Below the pieces are notes generated by a model that was not told the DNA's origin, searched no databases, and saw nothing but the letters and a program-made list of their open reading frames with translations. A stretch of DNA of 64,000 bases from Bursaphelenchus xylophilus. Taxonomy: Eukaryota; Nematoda; Chromadorea; Rhabditida; Aphelenchoididae. The stretch lies in the NCBI GenBank assembly GCA_904066235.2, contig CAJFCV020000002.1:10974001-11038000 (forward strand), read 5' to 3'. The stretch's first letter is position 1, and every line of letters begins with the position of its first letter. A program made the position numbers and the translations under genes. Positions 47,501-58,703 of this stretch are shown here, piece after piece.

Positions 47501-50145
47501 TTTTTGAGGTGGGTTGTGGATTGGGAAGGGGGAAAATGGATTTTTGCTTCGTTTTGGGATTTTTGAGTTTGTGACATTTCGTCAACATTTTATTGATTTT
47601 TTAAAAATATGGGATTTTTTGAATATTTTTGTAAAATTTGGTTTGTTGATGGAGATAGGAGTAGGTGAAGGTGTTTTTTCATTTTGTGTTGTTTGGAAAA
47701 TGAAGTTTTTTTCTAGTTTTTAACGCCTTTTTTCAGGCGGAGACACCCCTCTAATGTTGGCCGTCAAAACCTGGCGAAACGAGCTCGTCATGGCACTCCT
47801 TGCCCTCGGCGCAGACCCCACACTCGTCAACACCCAAGGCGACACCGCCCTCCATCTGGCCGTGCAGACGGGCAACGAACTGGCGGTTTCGAATCTCCTC
47901 AAATGCCCCGATATTGATATTGAGCTGGGAAATGAGGTGGAAGACACCCCACTGAAGCTGTCCGCCAAAGTTGGAGGACCCTTTTATGGCATTGCCAGCA
48001 AGCTGATCGACGCCGGAGCTCAGGTGGACGCGACTGGAGACGGAAATAAAGTGAATGGATTGAAAAGAACCGCCCTTCATGAAGCGTCCCTAAGTGGATC
48101 CGAAAAAATCATGGAACTTTTGCTGAAGAATGGCGCACAGGTTGATGCAAAGGACTCAAATGTAAGCTTTTTTTTGCAATTAGGGGATTTTTTTGAAATT
48201 TTGGGAATTTTGAGAAAAAATTAAAATTGAAATGTATAGTTGACTGATTTTATAGATGAATTTATTTTTTAGAGAGACCTTTTGATATGATCTTTGAGAT
48301 TTTTGGGATTTTTTGAAATTTGGATGACGGATTTAAAGTGTCAGCATGACGCATTTTTTGGAAATTTTGCAAAAAAGAGTGGATTTGAGGGAAATTTGGA
48401 TAAAAAAGAGTGAAGGAATGAGCTATACTGTGAAAAAAATGTTTTTGCATGTCATTATGACGCATTTTTTGAAGTGAGGATGCCGAATTTTTTGGAAATT
48501 TTTGAATTTTTGCCAAATTTTGGGGAATTTTGAGCGAAAAATAAAAAATTTAAATGTATAGTTGAGTGGAAATGGTAAAATAAAAAAAATTTCCGGGTTG
48601 AAGTTTCTAAAATACAAAAAAAAAATCAATTTTTGGAAATTTTTTTAATTTTTTTTTTTTTTTTTTTTTATTGTAAAATATGCTGCGGTTTTTGGAGATG
48701 GACAAAGCTACGGGAAGTCAAAAACAGAAGAAATTTTGAGTTAACTGCAAAAAAAATTTTTTGTTACCTAAAATACGGCTAATTTTTACATTTTTAGCTC
48801 CAAACACCCCTCCATTTGGCCGCCAGAAACAAACGACTGGAGTCGCTGAAGCTGCTGCTGAAGTGGAATGCGAACAGATCCTTCGAAGACATTGACGGAT
48901 TCACCCCACTCAACCTGGCCGAACAGCAACTTTTCGACATTGGAGTGAGGGAATTGATCGGCACCGCGGTCTCTTCTCCCGAATCTCTGGACGGAATTTC
49001 GACCACCCAGAGCGAGAAGAAACCCTTGAATGGAACAATGAAGAAGCCACAGGTGAGAAATGGGATTGTTGGGATTTTTTTTTTTTTTTTTTTTTATTGG
49101 ATATTGTTTTAGACCTTTTTTTTGAGGGAAATTTTGCTAATTTGGATTTTTTTTGGGAATTTTTGAGCAAAAAACGGGAAAATAGAACTGAATGCAGGGT
49201 GAAATAAATGCTCTGGTTGCTGTAGAAGGACTATTTTTGATTTTTTTTTTGGGTTTTGGACCGTATTTTAGATGATTTTTAAAAATTTTGAAGATTTGAA
49301 AAAAATTTTTTTGACTAAAAATGGAGGGAAGAAGGTGATTAGAGGGTAAAAGAAGTCTTGAATTGACTGTTGAATAGGTTTGAAGCAGGTTTTTTGAAGG
49401 GTTGGACCTTATTTTAGACCATTTTTTTAGAAATTTTTGATGATTTTTGATGATTTTGGATTTTTTTTTTTTTTTTTTTATTATTTTTGACTAAAAGTTG
49501 AGACAAGAAGAGGGTTAGAGATTAAAATACGGAAGATTGTTGTAGGGCAAGACATTTGAAGGGGATTTCTTTGCTATTTTTCGTTGGTTTTGGACCTTAT
49601 TTTAGGTGATTTTCGAAAATTTTTTATGATTTTGGTCAATTTTTTTGATGATTTTTGGATGAAAATAAGGTTATAAAACAATGTTTGGGGTATGTGGCGT
49701 ATTTTACAATTTTTAAAAGTGGTTTTTTACCATTTTATTTGAGGTTTTTTGACTTTTTTTCCTTATTTTACCCCAATTTTTTTAAATTTTTCAGGCCAAG
49801 AGGAAAACCACGCACCAATCGGACAGCCCCCCTCCGAAACTGGTCCACGTGCCCTCGTCGATGCTCTCCCCGTCCTCGGAGCGCTGCACCCCACCGCAAC
49901 AGGCCAACCCGTTCCATCAACAGCCCACTTCCTCGCATCACAAGCCGCTGAACTTGTGCCCGCAGGACCTGGGCCAAACCTACTGCGACTACAACCAAAA
50001 ACTCTTCTACAGCTACCCCTCCACGAACAGCTCCAACTACAGCAGCCAGTCCGACTCGCCGGACAACTCCACGCAGCACCCGCACCTCCATTTCGACCCC
50101 TTCATCCCGAAGAAGTCGACCCAAATCGGCCACTTTATGATCTGA
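38515..50145 (+). CDS. lin-12/glp-1: Notch receptor (LIN-12/GLP-1 type), 10 EGF repeats, no LNR repeats seen
   Basis: Single-pass receptor for DSL ligands; after cleavage its intracellular part enters the nucleus and works with a CSL factor. Twelve exons keep frame and encode about 1106 residues: 38515-38630, 41418-41572, 41715-41945, 42251-42583, 42990-43191, 43298-43453, 43981-44300, 46194-46589, 47026-47406, 47737-48161, 48798-49052, 49795-50145. Order: signal peptide (MFWLLLLLPSVIGA); ten EGF-like repeats to about residue 410; heterodimerisation domain (VYLVGDSELVRRHVNEIL, then RGVFMMLNVDTTHC); membrane span at about 572-594 (LWFTVLVVAGLCSLLIISAV); RAM-like segment; about six ankyrin repeats from about 735 (TALHWVV, GDTPLMLAV, GDTALHLAVQ, RTALHEAS, QTPLHLAAR, GFTPLNLAE); Pro/Ser-rich PEST-like tail ending GHFMI. 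Ten EGF repeats match C. elegans GLP-1 (LIN-12 has more). The three LNR repeats expected before the heterodimerisation domain are absent. Confidence 0.93.
41152..41368. mobile_element. Mariner-like MITE in Notch intron 1
   Basis: The perfect inverted ends are TTAGGTCGTCCAGAAAGTTC and GAACTTTCTGGACGACCTAA, and the arms continue inward (TTTGTTTTACGAGGATCG with TCCTTGTAAAACAAAG). It is about 215 bases. TTAGGT-type ends are seen in some mariner families. There is no transposase. It lies just 50 bases before exon 2. Confidence 0.85.
43495..43930. repeat. Fold-back element filling Notch intron 6
   Basis: The arms are about 210 bases. GTGTTTGTTTTTGGACAAT (left) pairs with ATTGTCCAAAAACAAACAC (right), and TTTGAAAATGCGATGAT with ATCGCATTTTCAAAAA. 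The centre is near 43725. It occupies almost the whole 527-base intron exactly between the EGF10 halves, so no LNR exon is hidden here. Confidence 0.85.
44381..45766. mobile_element. Non-autonomous Tc1/mariner-like element in Notch intron 7
   Basis: About 1.39 kb with long inverted ends of about 375 bases. The left terminus is CACTGCTCCACGAAATGATA and the right is ATCATTTCGTGTAGCAGTG. Arms pair through AAACCGAATATTTACCTCAT and its complement. Both ends abut TA, consistent with a TA target duplication. The 620-base middle has no frame that I can recognise as a transposase. Confidence 0.85.
48240..48545. repeat. Notch intron 10 segment repeated in the 3' flank (50335-50620)
   Basis: Both copies carry, in order, TTTATTTTTTAGAGAGA, TATGATCTTT, AATTTGGATGACGGA, GTGTCAGCATGACG and CATGTCAT-ATGACGCAT-type blocks. 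Orientation is the same and divergence is moderate. I see no ends typical of a transposon. Confidence 0.7.
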
Positions 50146-50176
50146 AACCCCGTGTCCCACCGACCTGTAAATGCGA

Positions 50177-50185
50177 TGTATAATA
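50177..50185 (+). promoter_or_regulatory. Possible PUF-protein site in the Notch 3' UTR
   Basis: TGTATAATA fits the nematode PUF/FBF consensus UGURNNAUA and starts 32 bases after the stop. A near match TGTAAATG lies at 50166-50173. In C. elegans, glp-1 mRNA is controlled through its 3' UTR by germline RNA-binding proteins including PUF proteins. Function here is inference. Confidence 0.35.
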
Positions 50186-50334
50186 GCAAAAGAGTGTCTA
50201 TGTTTGTCCAAGTTCCATATTGTGTCTTCACTCCCCACTTGCAGGCCCTGTGTCGGGCGCTCCGCCCACTTTTCCATGTAATGACGGGTTTTTTGGAAGG
50301 TTTTTGCTAGTTTGTTTTTGTTTTTGAAATTTCA

Positions 50335-50620
50335 CTGGGATAGTGGACGATTTTATAGAGCGATTTATTTTTTAGAGAGAGAATTTGGTATGATCTTTCA
50401 GATTTTTGGGATTTTTCAAAATTTGGATGACGGAATTAGAGTGTCAGCATGACGGATTTTTTGGAAATTTGGAAAAAAGAGTGCATTTTGAGGGAAATAT
50501 GGAGAAAAAAGAGGGCAGGAGTGAGTTATAGTGCAGAAAAAATTGTTTGGCATGTCATCATGACACATTTTTTGAAGTCAGGATGACGGATTTTTTGGAA
50601 ATTTTGAAAATTTTGGGATT
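50335..50620. repeat. Copy of Notch intron 10 sequence downstream of the gene
   Basis: See the matching block at 48240-48545. The shared GTCATCATGACG-type words recur a third time at 50885-50930 and a fourth near 52795. Confidence 0.7.
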
Positions 50621-53600
50621 TTAGTTCCTTTCAAAAATCCGTGTTGTCACAGTAAGAAAAACCAAATTTTTAAGTGTTTGCTTGTCCCGAATCCAGGTCA
50701 TATCAGCGATTTTTGAGCGATTTTTTCCTCGAATTTGAATTTTTTGGTCTATTTTCGTATTTTATCGTTTTTTCTCCGAATAATTGTTGTAGTCGAGTCC
50801 CATGGAAGTCGTACTAGTTCCACCGAACAGTTTCCCATCGAAATTTAAGTTATTTCCTATTGTTTTTGGTTACTTTTGTCCAGAAAATGTGTCATGATGA
50901 CAAAAAATGTGTCATCATGACGCATTTTTTCGCAAATTTTCCGATTTTGTTGTTTGTTGTAGGTCGAGCATACTGTATTCCCCCCATTTTGCTTGTTTTT
51001 TGCACAATCTTGTCGGGCGCGGTTCAATTTCCACCAAATTTATATTACCCATGCCATTTGAGCCGTTCCCCCGCCCTATTTCCCCCCGATTTTCTCGGCG
51101 TCCCCTATTTGTTTTGATCGCATTTGAAGTTGCATTTGATTTTGTGTACATAAACGGTTGAAATATTGAAATTTTGGAGGATTTTCCACACTTTTTTAGC
51201 AATTTTTGACCAAAAATGGCTGGAAATGCCGGAAAAAGCGGGAAATTAGAGGCTTTGGAGGAAATAAAACATGTGGAAAGAGATTTCATAAAGTAAACAG
51301 CAGAATAATGGGACAGGAAGCGAAGTGAAAGAGTCTGTGGAGATTTTCGGACCTTATTTTAGGTGGATTTGAAGGGAAATTGGTCATTTTTTGAGGATTT
51401 TGGGTGTTTAAAGGGGAAAAAAGGTGTTTATAGGTAAAATATAGCTTCTCAAGCTGTTTTGAGATAACATTTTTTTCTGCCCAGATCGTATTTTACCTTA
51501 TTTTTGAACTTTTTTAAAAATTTTTTAAATTTTGAAATTTTTGTTTTGCAATTTTTGGGTGAAAATTAGGATTTATTGTGTAAAATACGATCCAGAGAGG
51601 CTGATAATAATTATAGAAAAAAATAAATTGAAAATTCGCCATTTGGGACCTTATTTTACCTTATTTTAGATGATTTTCGGAGAAAAATGGTGATTTTTGG
51701 GGAATTTCTGGTTTTAAAAAGTGAATAAAATTTATTTGCTGGTAAAATACGGCTTTCACAGTCTTTTGCAACATAATTTTTTGAAGTCCCACTCGTATTT
51801 TACCTTATTTTTGAAATTTTTTTGAAATTAAAAAAAAAAATTTTTTGTTTTGAAGGATAAATTGATATTAATTTGCGTAAAATACGACAATGCAAGTATA
51901 ATAGAAATCTAAAAACAGAATACATTGAAAGATGACCTTTTTTCAGACTTAGATTTACCGTATTTTAGACAATTTTCGGCCAAAAAATGATGATTTTTGG
52001 AGGTTTTTCGGGAATAAACATGATTTTTGGAGTAAAACGGGGCTGAAAAAAGCCTAAAGGAGCCAAAAACCCCTCTCAATTACACCTGTCGGCCATTCCA
52101 TCCGGTTTGTTTCGCGATTTCGAATGTTTACTTTTTCGATTTTGCCTTGTTCGAAAGCGGTTTTTGTCGCATTAAAAGTGAAGCAACTTTCGTTTAAAAC
52201 GCGCTCGAGCTGTGGAAAGGGGTCTGCCCTAGAAATTGACCCCCACTTTTTTTGTCTTAACTGATGACATATAGGATGCTAAAGAACTTGGTGAATTTTC
52301 TTCGAAGAATTCGTCGTCATGACCGAGATATGACGTATTTATTGAATTTCGTTTAATGTGGTATATTGTACTGATTTATCGCCGAAACATCTCAGAACTG
52401 TGTGTATATACGTTATTGGCCATGCTGAACAACTTTGTAATTGACCCCAAGTTTGTCAGGTTACTGTAACGTACCGCAACGCCCATGCTCAATCAAAAAA
52501 TCTCGATTTTCTCGATTTTTTTCAATAATTTTCTCGGATTTTTTTTTATTTTTGGAATCAGCATCAAATTCTGCATCGGATAGGCTATATGCGCATCTCT
52601 AGGTAGGTGTACAAAAATGTCGTGGCGCAACCGGTAGAAATGAAATTCAGAAATGAAGAAATGATTTGATTGCTGTTGGGACGCGAGAAAAGAGAGAATT
52701 AGTTTCGAAAATTGGGTAAAAAGTGTTGTTGTTTTGTGAGTTTCAAAATTTTAATCGCTCTCTGAACCACTGTGTAAAAAATATTTGAAAAACATGTCAT
52801 GATGACGAATTTATCACAAATTTACTGAGTCGGTGTACAACGCCCGTACTTTTGCAATCAGGACGCTGAAACCTTTCGAAAATATGTTTTAAACAATACT
52901 CGTCGTTTTACTTGTTGATACAATTTGGTCAGGATTACTGTAACATGGTGAATTTGGAACTGTTCACATCAAGAATTACAAAAAATTGACATTTTGTCTA
53001 TCTTTATTTTTCGACCAGTCAAATAAAAAAAAATTTTTTTTGCCAATCGGTTTTCTTCGACCGGTCGATTTTCAATTTTTGACCAGTCGATTTTTGTTTT
53101 GTTTTCTCGATTAAAAAAATTGATTTTTCGACCGGTCGATTTTCAATTTTCGACCAGTCAGTTTTTATTTTTCGACCAGGCAATTAAAAAATTTTTTCGA
53201 CCGGTCGATTTTCAATTTTAAGCCGGTCAATTTTTATTTCTGGGCCAGTCAAATAAAAAAAATTTTTCGACCAGTCGATTTTCATTTTTTTACTACAAAT
53301 AGCATGTTAAAATTTTTCGACCAGTCGAAAAAAAATTTCATCATCCGAAATTGCACTTCCCATTGAAGAAACTCCCTAAAACCCCCATTGACCTCTCAAA
53401 AACCGCACTCAACTACTTGTAAACCCATCATTTTTTGTTTCATGTCAACTCCTTGTCAAGCAGACATCAATGACTAAAACCTGTGCTGTTGTTTTCGCAT
53501 TTCCCGAATCAGCCGAACCCTCTCTTTTTCCCATCTGACTTTCACTTTTTTCGGCCCGTGAACAAGGTCTTTTTTCGATCTCTCTCAACTCTCAGCTGGA

Positions 53601-54673
53601 GCTTCTCTCTTTTCCCCCCGTTTTCCGGACCATATATCTAGGGTTTGTGGATGCCGTATGGCAATTAAACAGACCGATCTGATCTGGAGAGATATTTTTT
53701 TGAGATCTTGGCGATATAGAGTGGAAAAATTGGAGGGTTTTTGAGGGGTTTGGAGAGAGAAAAGACGATCGAAGAAAGTGTGCCGGAGGGGGATTTTGTG
53801 ATAAGAGGGGGTTTTATTTTCAATTTTAAGGTTTTTTTTACTTCATCTTGATCTTGTTGCGTCCAATTCGGCTAGAAAATAACCTCGTCCCGATTTTTCG
53901 GGTCGACAACAGTTCGGGTCAACGCAAAATCGGTACTAGGCGGGCCAAAAAGTCTTGACATTTTTTTGCACCGTGCGGACGCATGAATTAGGGGTTGCGA
54001 CAAGGTGTCGCGCGATAAAAAGTTTGGCGGGGTGCGAATGAAGAGCGCACTGTGCGTTGTTTACCCTTTTCAAAACAATCTTTTTGCACTGTGCGGGGTC
54101 GCAGCGCACCGTGAATTTTTCTTATCGCAGCGCGACAAGTTTCATGCACGACGGCGCACTGTGCAAAAATGTCAAGACTTTTGGACCCGCCTAGTATATA
54201 CCCAAATATTATAAAAGGTTGTAGAAAGTGCCTACGAGGCCTGGCAAAGCCGTTGGGTATTCGGCGGACACTCGGCGAAGGCTCGGCGGAGACTTGGCGA
54301 AGACTTGCAATATGTTCACCTTTTCGAATTTTAGCTATTACTAACGTTAGTTTTCTCTTTCCCGAGTTATTCTAACATGCACCCGAACTATCGCTGACCG
54401 AAAACGTCGTAGCGCCAAAATAGCATAAGGGGACGCACGCCAAGTGCGATGAATGATTTCTGCAAAGCGCAAGCCCGAAATCTAGCAATGATTTTAAATG
54501 ATTTTAAATTTTTGCCAAGTTTCATCAAAATCTGAGCGTCGCACTTGGGCTACTCCTTTTTTAACATATTTTCCAAGAAATATGGGAGACTCACAATTCG
54601 CGTTTTATAGAAATATTTGATTTTCCGAGGCTTCTCTGCACTCTCATTTCCCCAAAAAAAACAATAGTTTCAG
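50621..54673. other. Intergenic; ~300-bp units, ACCGGTCGA array, no gene seen
   Basis: At 51350-52000 three loosely related ~300-base units start with ACCTTATTTTAG or ACCGTATTTTAG. At 53010-53340 many CGACC(A/G)GTCGATTTT repeats occur. At 54000-54180 a few dyads appear, and at 54440-54560 a piece of the 4.9-kb dispersed family. A CTCGGCG-type short repeat lies at 54255-54305. Earlier exons of the downstream gene may lie here but I could not place them. Confidence 0.5.
53010..53340. repeat. CGACCAGTCGATTTT / CGACCGGTCGATTTT short repeat array
   Basis: Roughly ten units of 20-45 bases alternate the palindromes ACCGGT and GACCAGTC with T-rich linkers. One further copy, GACCAGTCGATTTCC, lies near 61250. 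Confidence 0.8.
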
Positions 54674-56698
54674 AGTCCCTCAAACTGCCGTTCAATCGCA
54701 AACCGTCGGCGGCGACACTGCCCGTGAAGCAGAATGGAAGTGGTCGGCCCAAAAAACGTCGAGGTAATAAGTATTTTCATAAAGTGTATGGACATTCGTT
54801 CTCTTTCGTACAGTGCATTTTGAACTTTTTCCCACGTTTGTCGCCAACGCACAGTGCTTTTTCAAATTTTTTTGCACGGTGCAAACCGAAAAATATTAGC
54901 ATTTTCATAAAGTGCCTGGACTTGTTTTCGCTTTCGCACAGTGCATCTTGAACCTTTGTCGCCAACGCACTGTGAAATTTCCCGTTTGCGCACCGTGCAA
55001 ACCTCAAAAAAGCCGATTGCACTGTGCACATTCTCGCGGAGGCGCAGTTGAGAAAAGCTTACGTCGCAGCGATATTTCAAATGCACAGTGCAAAACCAAA
55101 GAAAGGTCAATGCACGGTGCAAAAAATCGCGGGCGTTTGTGCACAGTGCGCGCAGCGACAAAAGTCCAGGCACTTTGTGAAAATGCTAATAGATGTTGCA
55201 CTGTGCACAAAATATCCCATTTTTTGCACTGTGCATTCGCGTTTTCACCTTTTTCCCACGCTTGTCGCCAACGCACAGTGCTTTTTCAAATTTTTTGCAC
55301 CGTGCAAAACTCAAAAAAAGCCATTTGCACCGTGCACAAAACTCCCCATTTTTTGCACTGTGCATTCTGAACTTTTCCCACGTTTGTCGCGAACGCACAG
55401 TGCATTTTCACCTTTTTCCAATGCTTGTCGCCAATGCACAGTGCATTTTCTCTTTTCGCACAGTGCACACCTCAAAAAAGCCGTTGCACTGTGCACAAAA
55501 CTCCCCATTTTTTGCACTGTGCATTCTGAACTTTTCCCACGTTTACCGCCAACGCACAGTGCATTTTCACCTTTTTCCCACGCTTGTCGCCAATGCACAG
55601 TGCATTTTCTCTTTTTGCACTGTGCAAACCTCAAAAAAGCCGTTGCACTGTGCACAAAACTCCCCATTTTTTGCACTGTGCATTCTGAACTTTTCCCACG
55701 TTTACCGCCAACGCACAGTGCATTTTCACCTTTTTCCCACGCTTGTCGCCAATGCACAGTGCATTTTCTCTTTTTGCACTGTGCAAACCTCAAAAAAGCC
55801 GTTGCACTGTGCAAATTCCACGACGCAGCGACATCGAAACTTGCTTATGTCGCAGCGACACTTCAAATGCACCGTGCAAAAAGCAAAAAAAAGTGGAATG
55901 CACAGTGCAAAATGGGGTGTGGTTTGTGCACGGTGCGAGGGTCGCGACAAATGTCCACGCACTTTCTGAAGAAGCGAATAATTATGTCTCTTATGTTCCA
56001 TTTTTCCGGAAGTTCATTTTATCGCTCTTGTTGGAAGGAGAATCAATTGAAAAATAAAAAAATGGCGCTAAATAAACACTGATAAGGCTGTTTTCAAACG
56101 CCAAATTCTTGACCACCGACTTTTTTGAGGGAATTTTTTGGAAATTATCTGATACCTAAGGGAATTTAGAAGGTGTTTAAAGTCTAATTTGAGCAAAATT
56201 AAAAGGATTTTTTGAAGTTTGAGGTCAAAAAACATCATTTTAGCGGGAAAAATCATCATTTTTGAGTGAAATACGGATTTTTCTTTCGTTTTTTTGGATT
56301 TAAAATTGGTTATTAGTTATCCACTAGGCTCCTAGAGTAATACACAGTAAATTTCAATCGATAAAAAAGCCTTTTTATTTCAAAAAATCTCGTTTTTAAC
56401 CAAAAATCAGCAAAAATCTCAATTTTTAATATTTTTTCGCTAAAAAAACACTTTGAAAATATTTTCTAATACTCGAAAATTACCTCATAATCTCTAATCT
56501 ACACCTATTTGGCATTACCGGCATATAAACCGTGTTTAATCCCAAGAATTTTAGCCAAACGCCGGCCCCGACGGCCATCCGAGCTCTCGTTTCTGGAGAA
56601 AACCCATTCTCTGGCCGAATTCTGCCCGCACGACGACTCCGGCTCCGAAGCCGACACAGAAGGCGGCCTCATGATGGACTCTATCGATGATTTTAACG
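54674..56698 (+). CDS. Partial gene: two internal exons of a basic, AT-hook-like nuclear protein
   Basis: Exon a is 54674-54763 (acceptor TAGTTTCAG, donor GTAATA) and exon b is 56555-56698 (acceptor AATTTTAG, donor GTTAGT). They join in phase 1 and stay open. Exon a encodes LKLPFNRKPSAATLPVKQ and ends in an AT-hook-like GRPKKRR. Exon b continues the basic stretch (AKRRPRRPSEL), then becomes acidic and Ser-rich (CPHDDSGSEADTEGG, MMDSIDDFN). Both exons are GC-richer than their surroundings. A nuclear, DNA- or chromatin-associated protein is likely by composition only; I do not recognise the family. The first and last exons were not found with confidence; 61535-61590 is a candidate next exon. 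The intron between these exons is filled by dyad-type elements. Confidence 0.55.
54768..55975. repeat. Nested dyad-type elements with inverted ends in the intron
   Basis: An inner element has ends TTAGCATTTTCATAAAGTGC (54897) and GCACTTTGTGAAAATGCTAA (55190). An outer pair is TATTTTCATAAAGTGTATGG (54773) and TGTCCACGCACTTTCTGAAG (about 55968). The interior is dense with GCACNGTGC dyads. The outer end starts only a few bases after the exon donor. Confidence 0.75.
55300..55820. repeat. Dyad satellite array 3, monomer 159 bp, five dyads per unit
   Basis: In the best-conserved units dyads sit at 55459, 55486, 55514, 55554 and 55596, then again at 55618, 55645, 55673 and 55713, an exact 159-base shift. 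Shared spacers are AACTCCCCATTTTTTGC, TTCTGAACTTTTCCCACG and TTTTTCCCACGCTTGTCGCC. Two units are nearly identical and a third, older one lies to the left. Because 159 is divisible by 3 and stops are rare, long chance frames appear on both strands. Confidence 0.92.
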
Positions 56699-56729
56699 GT
56701 TAGTTTAAAGTTTTTGATCACTTTTTATC

Positions 56730-57375
56730 GATTTATATTATACTTGACACTTGTGGGAAAATTTGAATTTTTGTCAAATTAATGTTGATAGTATGGTGTA
56801 AAACTTTTACCATTGAGTTTTTGAGGTCGTATGGAGCTGGGAAAAAAGTTTTAGTCGATTAATGAGTGATTTTTGGGTGATTTCTCATCAAATCATATTA
56901 TACTTGACATTAGACCAAAGATTCGTGTTTTTCTTGAATTTATGATAAAAATGTATAGTAAACTTTGTAACTAGAATCTTCTTAGTGGCTATTATGGATA
57001 CAAGAGCAATTTTCAGCAAATAAATCTACAATTTTTGGATGATTTCTCATCAAATTATATTAAACATGAGGTTTAACTAAAAATTTTTAATTTTCTCAAA
57101 TTTATGATTAAAAAGTATTGTAAACTTTGTAACTAACAGCTTCTTAGTGACTATTATGGATATATGAATAACAGTCAGCCAATAAATCCACAATTTTTGG
57201 ATGATTTCTCATCAAATTATATTATACATGACGTTTGGCCAATAAATTTCGATTTTCTCAAATTTTTTCACCAAAACATTGTCTCTAATAACACTCAATA
57301 TCATCTACAATCTCTATTCCGCTTTTAGGCAAGATTCAGAGCCGAAAAAAAGCAAATTATCTTATACTTGACATT
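56730..57375. repeat. Tandem array with TATTATACTTGAC, monomer about 160-162 bp
   Basis: The word TACTTGAC (or close variants) occurs near 56741, 56901, 57063, 57225 and 57365. Shared blocks are GGATGATTTCTCATCAAAT, TTTGTAACTA and TTCTTAGTG-CTATTATGGATA. It carries no GCACNGTGC dyads. The same word occurs singly near 16600 and 37560. Confidence 0.85.
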
Positions 57376-57798
57376 AAAAGACGATTTTTGGCTCGCTGCG
57401 CCAGCCCGTAATGGACCCGGGACATAGGAAAAAATCGATTTTGAGTTTTTTGCATAAAAATGACCGTCGACATGTGCTAAGGAAAAGCGAACAACAGTTT
57501 TTCCCAATTCTGCCCGGAAGGCATAAATTTGCTTAAATTTGTCTTTTTTGGAATTTTCGACCTGGTGACGTCATAGAAAAAGCAAATCACCCAAAATTTT
57601 GCTTGTTTACGTTTTCGACCTTTGGGAATTCATTTTTTTGAAAATTGAGTCTCTGAGATTACTGTAACATAGGCATATTGTAATCCGGTCGATAAAAATC
57701 GACCGTAACTCCTTCGTATCAAAAATCCCACAGGATTTTATTTCATATTCGGAATCAGCATAAAATTCTGCATATTATACACATAATGTGAGGTCATA

Positions 57799-57885
57799 AC
57801 TCCAGGGGGGAGATCGCGTAGTATATTGGATTTTGGCAAAAAGTACGTTTGAAAGGTCGCGGGTTCGATCCCCGCTTGGTGCAAA
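57799..57885 (+). other. tRNA-like segment (left palindrome arm)
   Basis: Contains a perfect T-arm: stem GCGGG/CCCGC with loop TTCGATC, and the B-box GGTTCGATCCC. The 3' side reads TTGGTGCA but no pairing 5' acceptor strand is present, and the D and anticodon arms do not fold convincingly. Best read as a tRNA-derived fragment or pseudo-tRNA. Confidence 0.45.
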
Positions 57886-58703
57886 TATTGAAAACACGGC
57901 GGAAATCGCGTTTAATGGACACCTAAGGGTTATATGAGATACACTAAGCAATTTTAAACATTAATGCATATCTAATTGTGATTAAAACTGATTTTATATA
58001 ATTTTTGGAGACTGAATATGCAAAAAATGGAATTGCTTCCAACCGCTTGAAACTGGCAACACTTATTCTAGGGTCAATTGTAAGAAACTTTTGTGTTAAC
58101 TTTTTTTGGCAGAGCACCGTACCATGGATTACTGTAGCATTAAACGTGTCCTGATTAACTGCAATTTTCTTCAAAATTCTTGCATAAAATATTAAATCGT
58201 TTTAACTAGTCGTTTTAGACAGCGAAAAGATCCACTTTGTATATATGAAAGAAAATTCGACCTTAATTGCAACGCGTCTTGATGTCATAATCAATTGGTG
58301 AAAGTGCGTCAAATAACTCGGCCATTCGAAACGGTACAGCCATAAAAATTTTTTTGTACACAAGAAAACCCTTTCTTAACCATTCTGAGCACAATGATGA
58401 CAATCCGACTTCTATGCGCCATGTGGTACACGAAAAACCAAATCAGGTTTAATGTTGCAGTAATCCATGGTACGGTGATCTACCAAAAAAAGTTAACGGA
58501 AAAGTTTCTTATAATTGACCCTAGAATAAGTGTTACCAATTTCAAGCGGTTTGAAGCAGTTTCATTTTTTGCATATTCAGTCTCCAAAAATTATATAAAA
58601 TCAGTTTTAATCGCAATTAGATATCCATTAATGTTTAAAATTGCTTAGTGTATCTCATGTAACCCTTAGGTGTCCATTAAACGCGATTTCCGCCGTGTTT
58701 TCA

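Noticed and set aside
49768..50277. 169-codon minus-strand frame opposite the last Notch exon
   Set aside because: It is the shadow of a GC-rich, Pro/Ser-rich coding exon that continues the Notch frame.
55024..56082. 352-codon open frame with a 53-residue internal repeat
   Set aside because: The repeat is the 159-bp dyad array read in frame. Other frames on both strands are equally open, it lies in an intron, and its composition follows the DNA repeat.
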